DNA from: Hormiphora californensis
Taxonomy: Eukaryota > Ctenophora > Tentaculata > Cydippida > Pleurobrachiidae
DNA length: 64,000 nucleotides
Reading direction: 5' to 3'
Assembly (NCBI GenBank): GCA_020137815.1
Contig: CM035352.1
Span: 1,962,529 to 2,026,528 of the forward strand
The position numbers were made by a program, and so were the translations under genes. Below the pieces are notes generated by a model that saw only the letters and a program-made list of their open reading frames with translations, was not told where the DNA came from and ran no database searches. Below are positions 1 through 9,877 of the stretch, in pieces. Position 1 is the stretch's first letter; each line of letters starts with the position of its first letter.

Positions 1-104
1 CAATGTTTCCACCTCATACCACATGAATTACATGAATCACATGAATCAAATCACCAATCCAACATACTGCACAAGGGTGTACTGAACCCCCTTCCTTGTT
101 TCAG

Positions 105-3100
105 CTACTGGTTATTGATTCGGTGGCTGGTCGACAAAAATGAGAAATCTATGGAGAAGTAAGTTGCAGCTGATCACAGAAGTTTACAATCAAAATTTTT
201 TGTTCAACACAACAGGTCTTCCACGTAAGTTATAGGGGAATCAAAGAATAAAACTCTCCCTCCCCATTCCTACAGGCTGGTACCAGGTTACAGTTCAACT
301 AATATCACCAATAAACAACATCACTATCAGTTTATTGCATCAGGTAGGAGCACGAGTTATATTGTTACCGGTGTGAGAGTCTGAACAAGGGAACCCGGCC
401 CATTGAAGCAACATAATAGTTTCTATGCTTGATCTTCTTTATCAGCTTGTATGATCGAACGGCGATAAAGGGTTCATAAACAGTTTCCCTATTCTCTGGG
501 AAAAATTCTCTATAACTGGAAACATTTCAAAATCTAACGACTAACTCCGGACCCCAATCTCAGGGTGTGGCTCCCTTCTGTTCCAGATATTCGCAGTGGT
601 CCTACTAAACAGTCTGATAGAATCAGGAGCCCAGTCCCTGCTGATGGACATGATGTCCGCTGTCGGGAGGATGAGTCTGGGTTTCTACAACAAAATGGCA
701 CTACCAAGCCTACTTGGCAGGTACGGAAGTGAAGAGAATTGGGGAGCCTAGAATTTGGGGATCATTCCACCCTGTTTGGGCGGTTAATATAACACATTGC
801 CCCTCTCAAACTCTCTTTCTTACTAGGTTTGTGGTTGATTTAGAGTTGATTGGTCGCCCCCTTATGGACTGTTATGTCAGCCTTTCCTTCCTCTGTTCTG
901 AGATTATATGCTGTCTTATCGTCCAGGTATGAAATATATCTTGCCTCTCTCCGTGTCCCGCAACGGGGAATGATAGTCGATAGATTATGGGGTTAGAAAT
1001 ATCTCCATATCTCTCCATTCCTTTTGAGACCCATCCCCACATCCCCTCAGCTCCCTAGTAAACAATTCCAATCAGAACTCGTTATTTAGGTCACGTGACT
1101 AGTTATCAGCCAATCAGGGACCGCTATTTCCTGATTCGGTCGGTTCCTGTCCCATTCCTTTTGAGACCCCTCCCCACATCCCCTCAGCAACCTAGATCGC
1201 TCTATGATATTTTCCCAGATTACTGGAATTTGCGAATCATAGGGAAGCAAAAATCTTTTAGTTAGAAAGAATATAATAACATTTACTAACGGGGCTCAGC
1301 CTGCTGGTGCCTTGGGGTGGGCTTCCAGCGAAATCAACATACCCCAAATATTAACTCGCTTGTTGTGGACTCCATATATTATGTTTGTTTCCCTAGAAAA
1401 GAAAATAGTTTTACTTAGAATTCTAAATAAACAATTGAGTTTTCAGGCCCCTTCAAGAGGGTGTGATATTAATAATATTAGATTAGTTTAATTTTAGAAT
1501 CTTCACATGCTGATTAGATCACAAATCACAATGTGATTCACATGCATAATGCTATTTTTGGGTCCTAATAATATATTTCCCAAATATCCCGGCATATGTT
1601 TCACTATCTTCACAAGTATATTCGGGCTCTGGTTATTATTTCTACTGCGTTATATAAATTTTTCGAGCATATCAACCTACCAGTTTTGCTGTCCGTGGCG
1701 GCGACCCGATCTTAGCGCACTGTCGCGTTTTGAGAATCAAAACGAGGTCTGGCGCCGCCAGGCAGCAGTTTTTGGAATCATTCAGCCGGTTTGGGTGATG
1801 TCACAATGGTATGATGATGTAAGGGGGGATTTGCCTGGAATTTGTCTGATGATAAAAGGGGGAATTTAGAATTGCCGCCCACATATCGGGGGATTCTGTG
1901 TAGCAATTAACACACATGAGGGCGCGGCCTTACTTAGAATGTGAATAATATATTATGCAAATATTTAATACACAGAGGACTCCCATAACATAAACACGTA
2001 ATTGAGTGAATAAAGGGGCTGCCGGTAGGTTCCTTCCCGAGCTCTATGTCTTATGTGACACTTATATATGACATAAAATAAGAGTCTACAAACACATGAT
2101 ATGAGCCAATATATAGAACCCAAGAATCTAACCAATTGACAAAACGAATGGTCTAAAGACCCCCCCCCTCCCTAATTTCAGGCAATTGTAACCCCCGGAT
2201 CACTAGTTGTGACCCCCCTACTTTCAGGCAATTGTAACCCCCGGATCACTAGTTGTAACCCCCCTACTTTCAGGCAATTGTAACCCCCCTAATTTCAGGC
2301 AATTGTAACCCCCCTACTTTCAGGCAATTGTAACCCCTGGATCGCTAGTTGTAACCCTACCAACGTGTGCTGTAACCATCATACTATACCGGCTACACAA
2401 GCCCTGTTCCATGGTCCTGTCCATCCTGAGAACGGAACTCCAGCAAAACACCTTGAAACACATCACCGAGACGATCAGGTAGGTGACAGCTGCAGTTTGT
2501 CTGTCACTTCTGTCTGTTTGTAACAGTTCTGCTGTTACTATCTGGTGTTTGTCTGTCTGTCAGTTTCATCTCCTGTTATCTCGCGTGTTTCTATGACACA
2601 AGTACTAAATCATGCTGATATATATATGTTGCCTCTCTTTATCTGCCCCTCAGTATAGATTATTAATAGTCCCCGCGTGTGCCCTAACATGACGTCAGTG
2701 TTATTTGAAACTGATATGTTCCACAGCTGTATGACCTTGATAAGAGGGTTTGGAGCCACCGAGAGATACCAAAAGGACTTTGGGAGACAAGTGAAAGCAC
2801 TCGCATCAGCCAACCTGGTAGGTATCTTGTTGTGTGGCTCACACCGTCATTTTGTTCCAAAATGATAGCATGCTCTGTGAGGGTCCGGTAGATTAAGTAA
2901 AAATGACGTCGTGAATACGAAAAACTATATTGCATCAATATCGTATTGTGTTTTATCCCCTTCCTGTCACTATATCATCCCTTGCAGGCAAGTTCAGGCG
3001 TGGTTAGCTGGGTGTCTCTCTACCAAGACCTCACTACCAACCTCCTCATCCTGGGTTGTTTCATTGCAACCACTCAGACACGACACACAGTAGATGAGGG

Positions 3101-5437
3101 TCTCCCTGCCCTCTCCATCCTCCTCCTCCTACTACACATGCCACACACGAGGCAGCTTTGGAACATTCTAGATTCTTGTGATGTGATCAGTAGGTCCCTG
3201 GATAATTGTACCAAGTTGGCCTTTCACAGTGAGAGGGAGCATGCCACACCGAGGTTTAAACCTCCCAGCGAGTGGCCCCAACATGGCCATATCTCATTTG
3301 AGGTTAGTGTCTGACTGTGGTCAGAGACAATCAATGGCCCCAACACGGCCAATATATCTCGTTTGAGGTAGGGTAGACCGGGGTAATTTGGACGGTGGGG
3401 CAATGTGGTCACAGGACGGGGCAATGTGGACTAGTGATTTATATGGGACTTTTAAATTGTGGTGTTTAGTGTGAAATAACGAAAAATGACGACTTTTAAG
3501 TTAAACTTTATTTCGGTAAACTTAATTATGACAATTATTTAAATTAAGGGTCAGAATTTCACAATATGATACTTTTCTATCCAGTTTCATCATCAAAATG
3601 ATATTAACTTTCGATTTAATTAGCTAATTGGCATTTTAATAAAGCGGGGCAATTCGGACAATTTGGGGCAATTCGGACGAAAAAATCGGGGGCAATTCGG
3701 TCATAATCCAGATTACCCCATGGGGCAATTTGGACTAGACCAAATTGCCCCATGGGGCAAATTGGTTAATACAAATTGGCCTCATGGCGCCATTATACTC
3801 GTTTCTATGGTAACCATAGACAACCTGCTTTCATAATTATCCTATTCAATCAATATAGATGGCTAAAACTGAGTAAATAGACCAAAAAATAGAAAAAAGG
3901 CACATTTTACAACCAATTCTCTGGTTGCCAAGGTAACAAGTCAATCCATGGTGTGGCATTCGACAATCCAACTTAATACATTGAGTGGGAATCGGCCACT
4001 GTCATGATTTATTAGACTGGATCCCCATAATAGTAATTTCTGGCCTTGTAAGCACCTGAAAACACAAACATCATTCCTTTGAAAACCATAGCTTAATTTG
4101 TGGCTTTTTGATCTTTGATGTCGATTTTCTCAAAAACCCTATTTGGGATAAGATTAATTTTTTTTTTCTAGTCAACTAGGCTAATCCTGAGCTTTCGAAA
4201 ATGCACCCTACAGATATAGATCTGATGAACACTTAATTTTTTGGTTAATTAGGCTAATTACTACTTAATTAACTAATTTTGAAAAAAGGAATCGCACGGG
4301 ATACTAAATTACTAGATGACTGAAAAGTTTGAAATCGATATCTCAAAAACTGTGGCTATAATCTAAGTTTGTCCAAATAGCCCCAACCTCGGTCTGATTT
4401 ACATCGCAGATTTACAGCTGGGGCAATGTGGTGTGTCGCGGTCACGTGATTGAATGCGCGCATTGTGATTGGTGTAGAAGCCACTAGTCCAAATTGCCCC
4501 GTGTCTCGCGATCAAAAATATTCCGACTTACCTTCATTAACAATTAATTAGCTAATTAAAAGTTATGTTTTCGATTCAAATTTGTTCTGAGGCTCAAGAT
4601 AAAGGTTCAGTTGCACAAATTGAGTAGCTAACTAATTGATTAAGTAAATTAATGGCTCTTGAAATACCAATTGAATGCCAAAACCGTCCAAATTACCCCG
4701 GTCTACCCTACAACTTGGGAGCTGTTTATAATAGAGGTCAATTGATCCGTTTGTCCCGGAGCCAATCTTTTTATGAGAAATGAGATTAATCATTCAAAGA
4801 TCACATATGACATACATATTATGTTGTCTCACAAAAGACTGTCCTCTCCGAACCGGACCGACATTACAGTAGTATGACAAGTTATCATTTGAGTAGCATA
4901 AAGTAAGAAGTATGCGCTAACAATTAACATGATTGCCCCCCCCCCCTCTCTAAGGACGTGTATGCGGGCATGTCAGCCGATTCAGAGTCCGTTCTCCGGG
5001 GAATATCCCTCCAAATCGAGGCGGGGACCAAGCTGGGAGTGGGGAGTTCACCCAATGGAGGAAAGGTCTACATTGTACCACTCATCTTCAGGTAGGTAAC
5101 ATTGTGACTATATCGCCCCCGCGGTCCCAAGCATGTTCATCATTTGTTGAGGGGGAATTCATACCCATTACCCACCAATCGCACGGTCCCAAAACATGTT
5201 GTGAGACCCATAACCCCTCTACCAGAGCTGAAAACTGGTGGCGAACAGTGTATCATGGTGACACAATTAATCACACATACACATCAAAGGGATAACTCAT
5301 ACACCTCTTTGTACACCCACTCATAGAATATATTTTATTAGGGCCCCGGTGTTCTATGACATACGCTCATCCATTTTTCTCTCCCTCCCCTCTCTCATCA
5401 CTGCATATTATATATCCTTTATCCCTTTTAGCCCCTC

Positions 5438-5483
<46 letters not shown>

Positions 5484-6941
5484 TTCCGGTCAAGGGGCTC
5501 ACCAGTGTCTGGGGTAATCCACATTAAATCAGTGATATGAGAGAGGGAGATAGAGAAGGGTAGGAAATGTCAGGTGTCGAGAATAGTAGCTAACACTTTC
5601 TATCTATCCAACCAATTTAGCTCGCCCCCACACACTCTCACATACATCAACTACATAAACTCTCTCAACAACCCCTTTTGCATCTCACCGCTGTCTTCAG
5701 TCTTGTTTTCTAGCTTCCTTCTACTTCCATACCTATCCGGTAATTTTATCAGAAGTATATTGACATGTTGTATATCCCGAAAGTTAAACCGATCGGAAGT
5801 GCAAGTGGAGGAGCCAGACAACCCCATAAAACCTAAATAAACACTAAACAATCTATCTCTCTTCCAGGTCAATGTACCTCCATCATGGAGTAGTAAAGAT
5901 TGACGAATGGGATTCAAATTCTCTCTCCCTGGAGGACCTCCGCTCAGGCATTGGATTCCTTCCTGCTGCCCCTGTACTATTGTCAGGGTCCCTAAGGTGC
6001 GGGATATAAGAGAGAGAAAATATTCGCGTGTATACACATCTAACATGTCCTCTATTTCTCAATGAGTCTTGACATTAAATTTGATATGCACAGAGTTCAA
6101 GGTCACACACTCACTGTGTGCACGCGCGAGACAACATTTTGTGGTGTTGTGATTAAACCATCTCATCGACATCTAGCGCGCGCAAACTGCGGTAGACCCC
6201 GGTCTACATCTGAAGCAGGTGCAGGATCCTGGATCTGAATGACTTAACCCTCTGCAGATTCAATTTGGACGCTCGGGGATTATATGATGACGAAGAGATA
6301 TGGAGGGCTCTCGAGACAGTTGGGTTGTTGGAGTACTTAGCAGAGGATGGAATAACTCTGGACACTCAGTGCAGCACTTCAGGTGTGACTTGTTGAGTAA
6401 GGGGTGTGACACAGTTTGAAAATGGGGGGGGGGGGGGGGGACTTGAAATGCTACGTGGCCGTGGAACCTTGTTCTCTCATTTGATATCTATATGCTGGTG
6501 AGGAGACCATAATATCGTGTTTCAGATTTTGAGAGAGACGTACGAAGGTTGCTGTTTTTGGCGACAATGCTGCTGGAGGAGCATACTATTCTAGTGATAG
6601 AAGAGCCCAGAGGCGCCGTAGGAGATTCAAAGTTTGAAAAACAATTTGACCAGGTACGTATCCGACCGCCTATAATGCCCTTTCGAAAGCTTTGCTGGCC
6701 CTTTACTTTTTACGGGTTTATAACATCCCCGTTCTCCCCACAGGCGCTAGACGACCTATTCTCAGACTGTACACGGATTATCATAGCTCACCGATCTGAA
6801 ACTCTACTCGGCTGCGAGAAATTACTCTTCCTTGACTCAGGGAGAATAGGATCTTACGGGACGAAACATGATCTAATGGTGAAGAAGTGCCCATTTTTCG
6901 CTCAAATTAGCAGACAATCAAGACTTCATAGCTCTTCATGA
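105..6941 (+). CDS. ABCC-type ABC transporter, C-terminal half (TMD2 + degenerate NBD2), 5'-truncated by window
   Basis: Twelve exons join in one frame with GT-AG borders: 105-158, 276-343, 564-720, 827-926, 2324-2478, 2727-2817, 2988-3302, 4955-5091, 5868-5996, 6258-6382, 6526-6653 and 6744-6941 (551 residues plus stop). The first seven encode the second transmembrane domain, including an extracellular N-I-T glycosylation site, the RMSLGFYN stretch, IRGFGATERY (the usual TIRAFGAQERF region) and the linker PPSEWPQHGHISFE. The last five encode the second nucleotide-binding domain: VLRGISLQIEAGTKLGV, LEDLRSGIGFLPAAP, RFNLDARGLYDDEEIW, ILVIEE and an intact IIIAHR H-loop. ABCC proteins export or gate at membranes; the substrate cannot be told. 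Key ATP-site residues are missing: Walker A reads SSPNGGKV, the Q-loop Gln is Ala, and the LSGGQ signature is replaced by FERDV. Introns 3305-4954 and 2160-2323 contain inserted or duplicated DNA. Confidence 0.88.
1016..1188. mobile_element. Remnant hAT-type MITE between two 35-bp direct repeats (ABCC intron)
   Basis: Positions 1070-1149 match the intact MITE at 63602-63710, sharing CGTTATTTAGGTCACGTGAC and the terminal TTCGGTCGGTTCCTG. The left terminal inverted repeat is lost. The remnant is bracketed by near-identical blocks at 1016-1050 and 1154-1188 (ATTCCTTTTGAGACCC then CCCCACATCCCCTCAG). The flanking duplication is too long to be a target-site duplication. Confidence 0.7.
2160..2345 (+). 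repeat. Minisatellite made of copies of the next exon's splice acceptor and first codons
   Basis: The motif CAGGCAATTGTAACC occurs five times (starting near 2179, 2225, 2270, 2296 and 2321). Longer units also carry GGATCACTAGTTGTAACC. The last copy is the real acceptor and first codons of the ABCC exon at 2324. Units are about 25 or 45 bp. The exon edge has therefore been tandemly amplified into the intron. Confidence 0.8.
3272..3369 (+). repeat. Tandem duplication of the exon 3' end and splice donor
   Basis: The last ~30 bp of the ABCC exon ending at 3302 (GGCCCCAACATGGCCATATC, then TCATTTGAGGT) reappear about 62 bp downstream at 3335-3369 with a few changes, including a second GAG|GT donor-like site. 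The 1.34-kb transposon starts immediately after the second copy. Confidence 0.75.
3371..4708. mobile_element. Non-autonomous DNA transposon, TA target site, in ABCC intron
   Basis: The ends form a perfect inverted repeat of at least 26 bp beginning GGGTAGACCGGGGTAATT. It is flanked by TA on both sides (3369-3370 and 4709-4710). No transposase coding region is visible. The interior contains many short copies of GGGGCAATTYGGAC in both orientations. TA duplication fits the Tc1/mariner/pogo group; the family is not assigned. Confidence 0.85.
5441..5480 (+). repeat. CT microsatellite
   Basis: About 40 bp of uninterrupted CT dinucleotides in the ABCC intron between exons 5091 and 5868. The rest of this intron shows no further gene or mobile element. 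Confidence 0.9.
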
Positions 6942-7246
6942 TAGTAGGGAGAGATGATTAACTTTATTTTTAGACAAATTAAAAATGTTTTTATGTTGAA
7001 TAATGCATATGATATCCTATACTCCTTTATTTTACTCCGCCATATTCAGAGTATTTTTGGTATTCCGTCTAAAAAGTCTTGGTTCATAGTGTGGTAAATC
7101 AAGAATATGTGTTCTATACAAAATATACACTGTTAATTACATGGTAAAACATCTGACCGGCAGATGCACTCCCTCAAGCTCTGTATGGCGGCGCCATACC
7201 CCATTTGATTCTCAAATCGACAGTGCGCTTTTCTCACAATAATATC
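6942..7246. other. Short convergent intergenic region ABCC / CFAP418
   Basis: About 300 bp between the stop codons of two convergent genes. It is AT-rich with possible poly(A) contexts on either side. Positions 7184-7230 contain a short GGCGGCGCC-containing block with CAGTGCGC that resembles 1695-1760, perhaps a repeat remnant. I see no gene here. Confidence 0.5.
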
Positions 7247-7774
7247 TCAATATCTAGCACAAAACCATTTCAGATCGGGTGGCAGTAGCCGAACAGTTAC
7301 CGCAGTTACATGACTACATTGGCACATAAACGCCCTTGCATCCCTTTTCTTTTCCAATAACGATTTAACTCTCTCAAAATCTGGATAATTGTTCCGCAAA
7401 AATAAATAATCAACCTCACTTTTCCAACTATACCCATCAAAAACAACAACGGCACAGTCACATTTTGAGCACCTCATATTAGGGCATGATCTGTGTGAAA
7501 TTGGTCCAATTTTCAGGGATGCACACTTTGAGGCGCACTTGGAGTAAGGGCCACTAGCGGTGTTGTTCGTAATAGTTGGAGTTGATTTTGAACCCCTAAA
7601 CGGTGACGTGAGATCGGGATCATTGAGAATGGAGTCAATTTCACTGTCCTGCTCAGTTACACATTGTGTAGAAGATCTGCTGGAATTAGTTCTCTTGTTC
7701 TTCTTTTCTTCTACCGCACAATCCGCTACAAAATCATCGAGGTTGTCCAGAAACGTATCGAGATCATCTGACAT
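7247..7774 (-). CDS. CFAP418: Cilia- and flagella-associated protein 418 (C8orf37 family)
   Basis: This is a single-exon 175-residue protein. The N-terminal third is acidic and disordered (DDLDTFLDNLDDF), as in the family. The C-terminal ~90 residues carry the conserved CFAP418 block: SHRSCPNMRCSKCDCAVVVF, then DYLFLRNNYPDFERVKSLL, RDARAFMCQCSHV and LKWFCARY at the extreme C-terminus. Vertebrate CFAP418 acts at the base of cilia and photoreceptor outer segments, so its presence implies a ciliated animal or relative. Cysteine pairs (CPNMRC, CSKC, CQC) are retained. At 175 residues it is somewhat shorter than vertebrate forms, mainly in the linker. No frame problem is seen, unlike its neighbours. 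Confidence 0.88.
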   Translation of the reverse strand: MSDDLDTFLDNLDDFVADCAVEEKKNKRTNSSRSSTQCVTEQDSEIDSILNDPDLTSPFRGSKSTPTITNNTASGPYSKCASKCASLKIGPISHRSCPNMRCSKCDCAVVVFDGYSWKSEVDYLFLRNNYPDFERVKSLLEKKRDARAFMCQCSHVTAVTVRLLPPDLKWFCARY

Positions 7775-8074
7775 TATTCCTAGAGAGGCACGAGTGGGGT
7801 TAGAGGCCGAGCAGACAATAATTCGTGGGAGTTATCGGGGGAGGGATTTGTAAATTGGATATTGGGAAGACACCAATATACAAAAGCAAATGTACATTGT
7901 ACAATTTGAATTTGGTGTATTCCGCGCGCAATTGTACTTTTGCGCGGGGGTAAGTGTACTTTCAATACAGCTGAGTTGGTTAAAACGAGTAATAGCGCAC
8001 AAAAGTGTGCATGTCAAACAAAATCGCATGGTTACTCATATCTGTGCTGACATCAGCTGCAGCAGGACAGGTGG

Positions 8075-8109
<35 letters not shown>

Positions 8110-8142
8110 AGTTTCTTGAATAAAATATAGATACACAAGCTC
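7775..8142. other. Intergenic region CFAP418 / SF3A3 with CT microsatellite
   Basis: This 370-bp stretch lies between the CFAP418 start and the SF3A3 stop (both minus), so it should hold the CFAP418 promoter and the SF3A3 3' UTR. A CT run occupies about 8080-8105. AATAAA-like signals occur on the minus-strand side next to SF3A3. No gene is visible. Confidence 0.5.
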
Positions 8143-9632
8143 CTACAGTAGACCTTGCCGCTTCAAATCATTGAACACCTTCCTACTAACAACGTTTCCA
8201 TGGCTGTCCTCGAATTCCTCTTCGTACTCCTTCTGGAATTTCTCCTTATTCTTCTCTGCCCTGATCTTCTCCCAGAGCGCCCTGGCATCCTCGATCAGCG
8301 TTACATTAGCAAAGTGAGCAGTGTTAGGAATATTAAGACACCTCATACCATGAGCATGCCTCCACTCCGCAAAATGCCTCTGGAACGCTTTTGGTCCTCT
8401 GTACTTAAAGTTACCACAGATCTCACAGTTAAAGTAGAGGTTAAGTCCGTGGAGTTTGTACAACCAGTATGGGATTGGTTTGCCGTCCCAGCCGAGAGGT
8501 AGGTTCTTTGGATTGTACGGGATGACATCCTCATCGTCTTCTTCTTCCTCTCCTCCCTCACTATCATCATCATCATCAACTTCATCTGCAGTCCTGGCCT
8601 GCCTTCTCTCAACGTTCTCTCTCGTTGCGGCCCGCTGCTCACTCAACAACTCGGTGTAGTGATACACAAAGGCCTCCAAGAGAGCAATCTCCCTCTGCCT
8701 CACGCTCTCCTCTCTGCTCTTTTTACTCTTTGCGTATACGCTCGGGTCAAGGTCATTTACATCGCGTCCCTTGGTTGAGAAAAGTCGTTGCGCTCGTTCC
8801 ATTAGGGTTCCACCACACTTCAAGTTGAGAGCCTGGAGGGCAGTTTTGAGACGATCCAACCCAAGGGAAGCCAACTCTTCGGGCGAATCAAAGGGGGCGA
8901 GGTCGAGGGTGTTACCTGTCTTCATAGCACTTGTGGGATCCCGACCCCACCCTGGGAAGGTTCCTTTCTCCCATTTCTCATCAAAATCCTCAGCAATCCT
9001 TTCTTTCTCCTTAGAAAAGTTCATCAGCGGGTTGATTCTTTCCATAAACCGATCAAATAATCACGGAGAGTAGAGAGGTATTTCCTGTAATCACTGGTCA
9101 ACTTCTTCTCTTTTGGGAACTCGAAAAACCTATCAAAACTGGTCAGATAGGTAAGGTAATCGATCTTGTTTGAATGCTTCAGATTAACAAACTGGTCATA
9201 TGCCTCGTGGAGATCCAAATACCTCCCATATCCCTCCTCATCAGTAAACTCGGCCCACTCCTCATTATCATCAGGATTCTCTCTCTGCTCCTTCATCTCC
9301 AGAAACTCCATGACCATGGGTGCAGCAACCTCATCCCCTCCCTTATGCAACTCCTTTATCCTCCTCAACCTGTTATAAAACTCCTGAAACTCATTCAGCC
9401 CTCCAATCACCGCGATCTCCTCCTGTCGACTGCCGTCCTTGTCCTGGTAGGTCCGGACCATGTTGTCCGTGGTCTCGTGTAGACGGTTGAAGAGATACGC
9501 CGCACGGTGTTCCGAGTTGATGTGCTCCTTGTGGGAGGTGGGCTTGTGGAGCTTTTCAGCAACGAGGGCATCTTGTAACCGCTCGTACTCCTCATGGTAG
9601 TGACGTTGCTGCTCTAGCACTGACGTTGCCAT
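8143..9632 (-). CDS. SF3A3: Splicing factor 3A subunit 3 (SF3a60), with one single-base frame break
   Basis: Two overlapping frames make one ~497-residue protein, close to the family length of about 500. The N-terminal frame (9632 to ~9045) starts MATSVLEQQRHYHEEYERLQ and reads to RKYLSTLRDYL. The C-terminal frame (~9045 to 8143) continues RFMERINPLMNF, then FDEKWEKGTFPGW, ELASLGLDRLKTALQALNLK (SAP-like segment), an acidic stretch, IPYWLYKLHGLNLYFNCEIC (C2H2/matrin-type zinc finger) and ends FNDLKRQGLL. SF3a60 is part of the U2 snRNP and helps bind the branch-point region. The frames switch at about 9045-9050 (minus-strand context GATTATTTGATCGG), consistent with one missing base. Because the rest is intact and the gene is essential, an assembly indel is more likely than gene death. 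Confidence 0.9.
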
Positions 9633-9877
9633 GGTGAAGCTGAAATAGGGAGAGCTGTGTTAGGAGAGAGAGAGGGGGGAAGGGAGTTGTGTTAGGAGAG
9701 AGGGAATTAGAAGGGAACAAGATAACAGATTCGGTCAATTGGCTGGCATGGTTTTCGGGTAGGAGGATGGAGAGGAACATAGTCAGGTTAATAAAACTCG
9801 ATCTATTCAATAATAACGTTTGTTCATCATTAACGGAATAGGAAACAGTTGTTTATAAAAATATAGACTCTAGAAAA
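9633..9877. other. Short spacer upstream of SF3A3
   Basis: About 245 bp between the SF3A3 start and the end of the next minus-strand gene. It contains a GA-rich tract (9666-9715) and AT-rich sequence. No gene is visible; it is the likely SF3A3 promoter/5' UTR. Confidence 0.4.

Noticed and set aside
714-932. Stand-alone 72-residue protein
   Set aside because: It reads through an intron; the real coding parts are the ABCC exons 564-720 and 827-926.
1549-1869. 106-codon plus-strand open frame in an ABCC intron
   Set aside because: No recognisable domain, no splice continuity with the ABCC exons, and it lies in a large intron with repeat-like sequence.
5651-6046. 131-codon minus-strand open frame
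   Set aside because: It overlaps the ABCC exon 5868-5996 on the opposite strand and shows no family match.
8155-9482. Several plus-strand open frames opposite SF3A3
   Set aside because: They are antisense shadows of a well-supported conserved gene.
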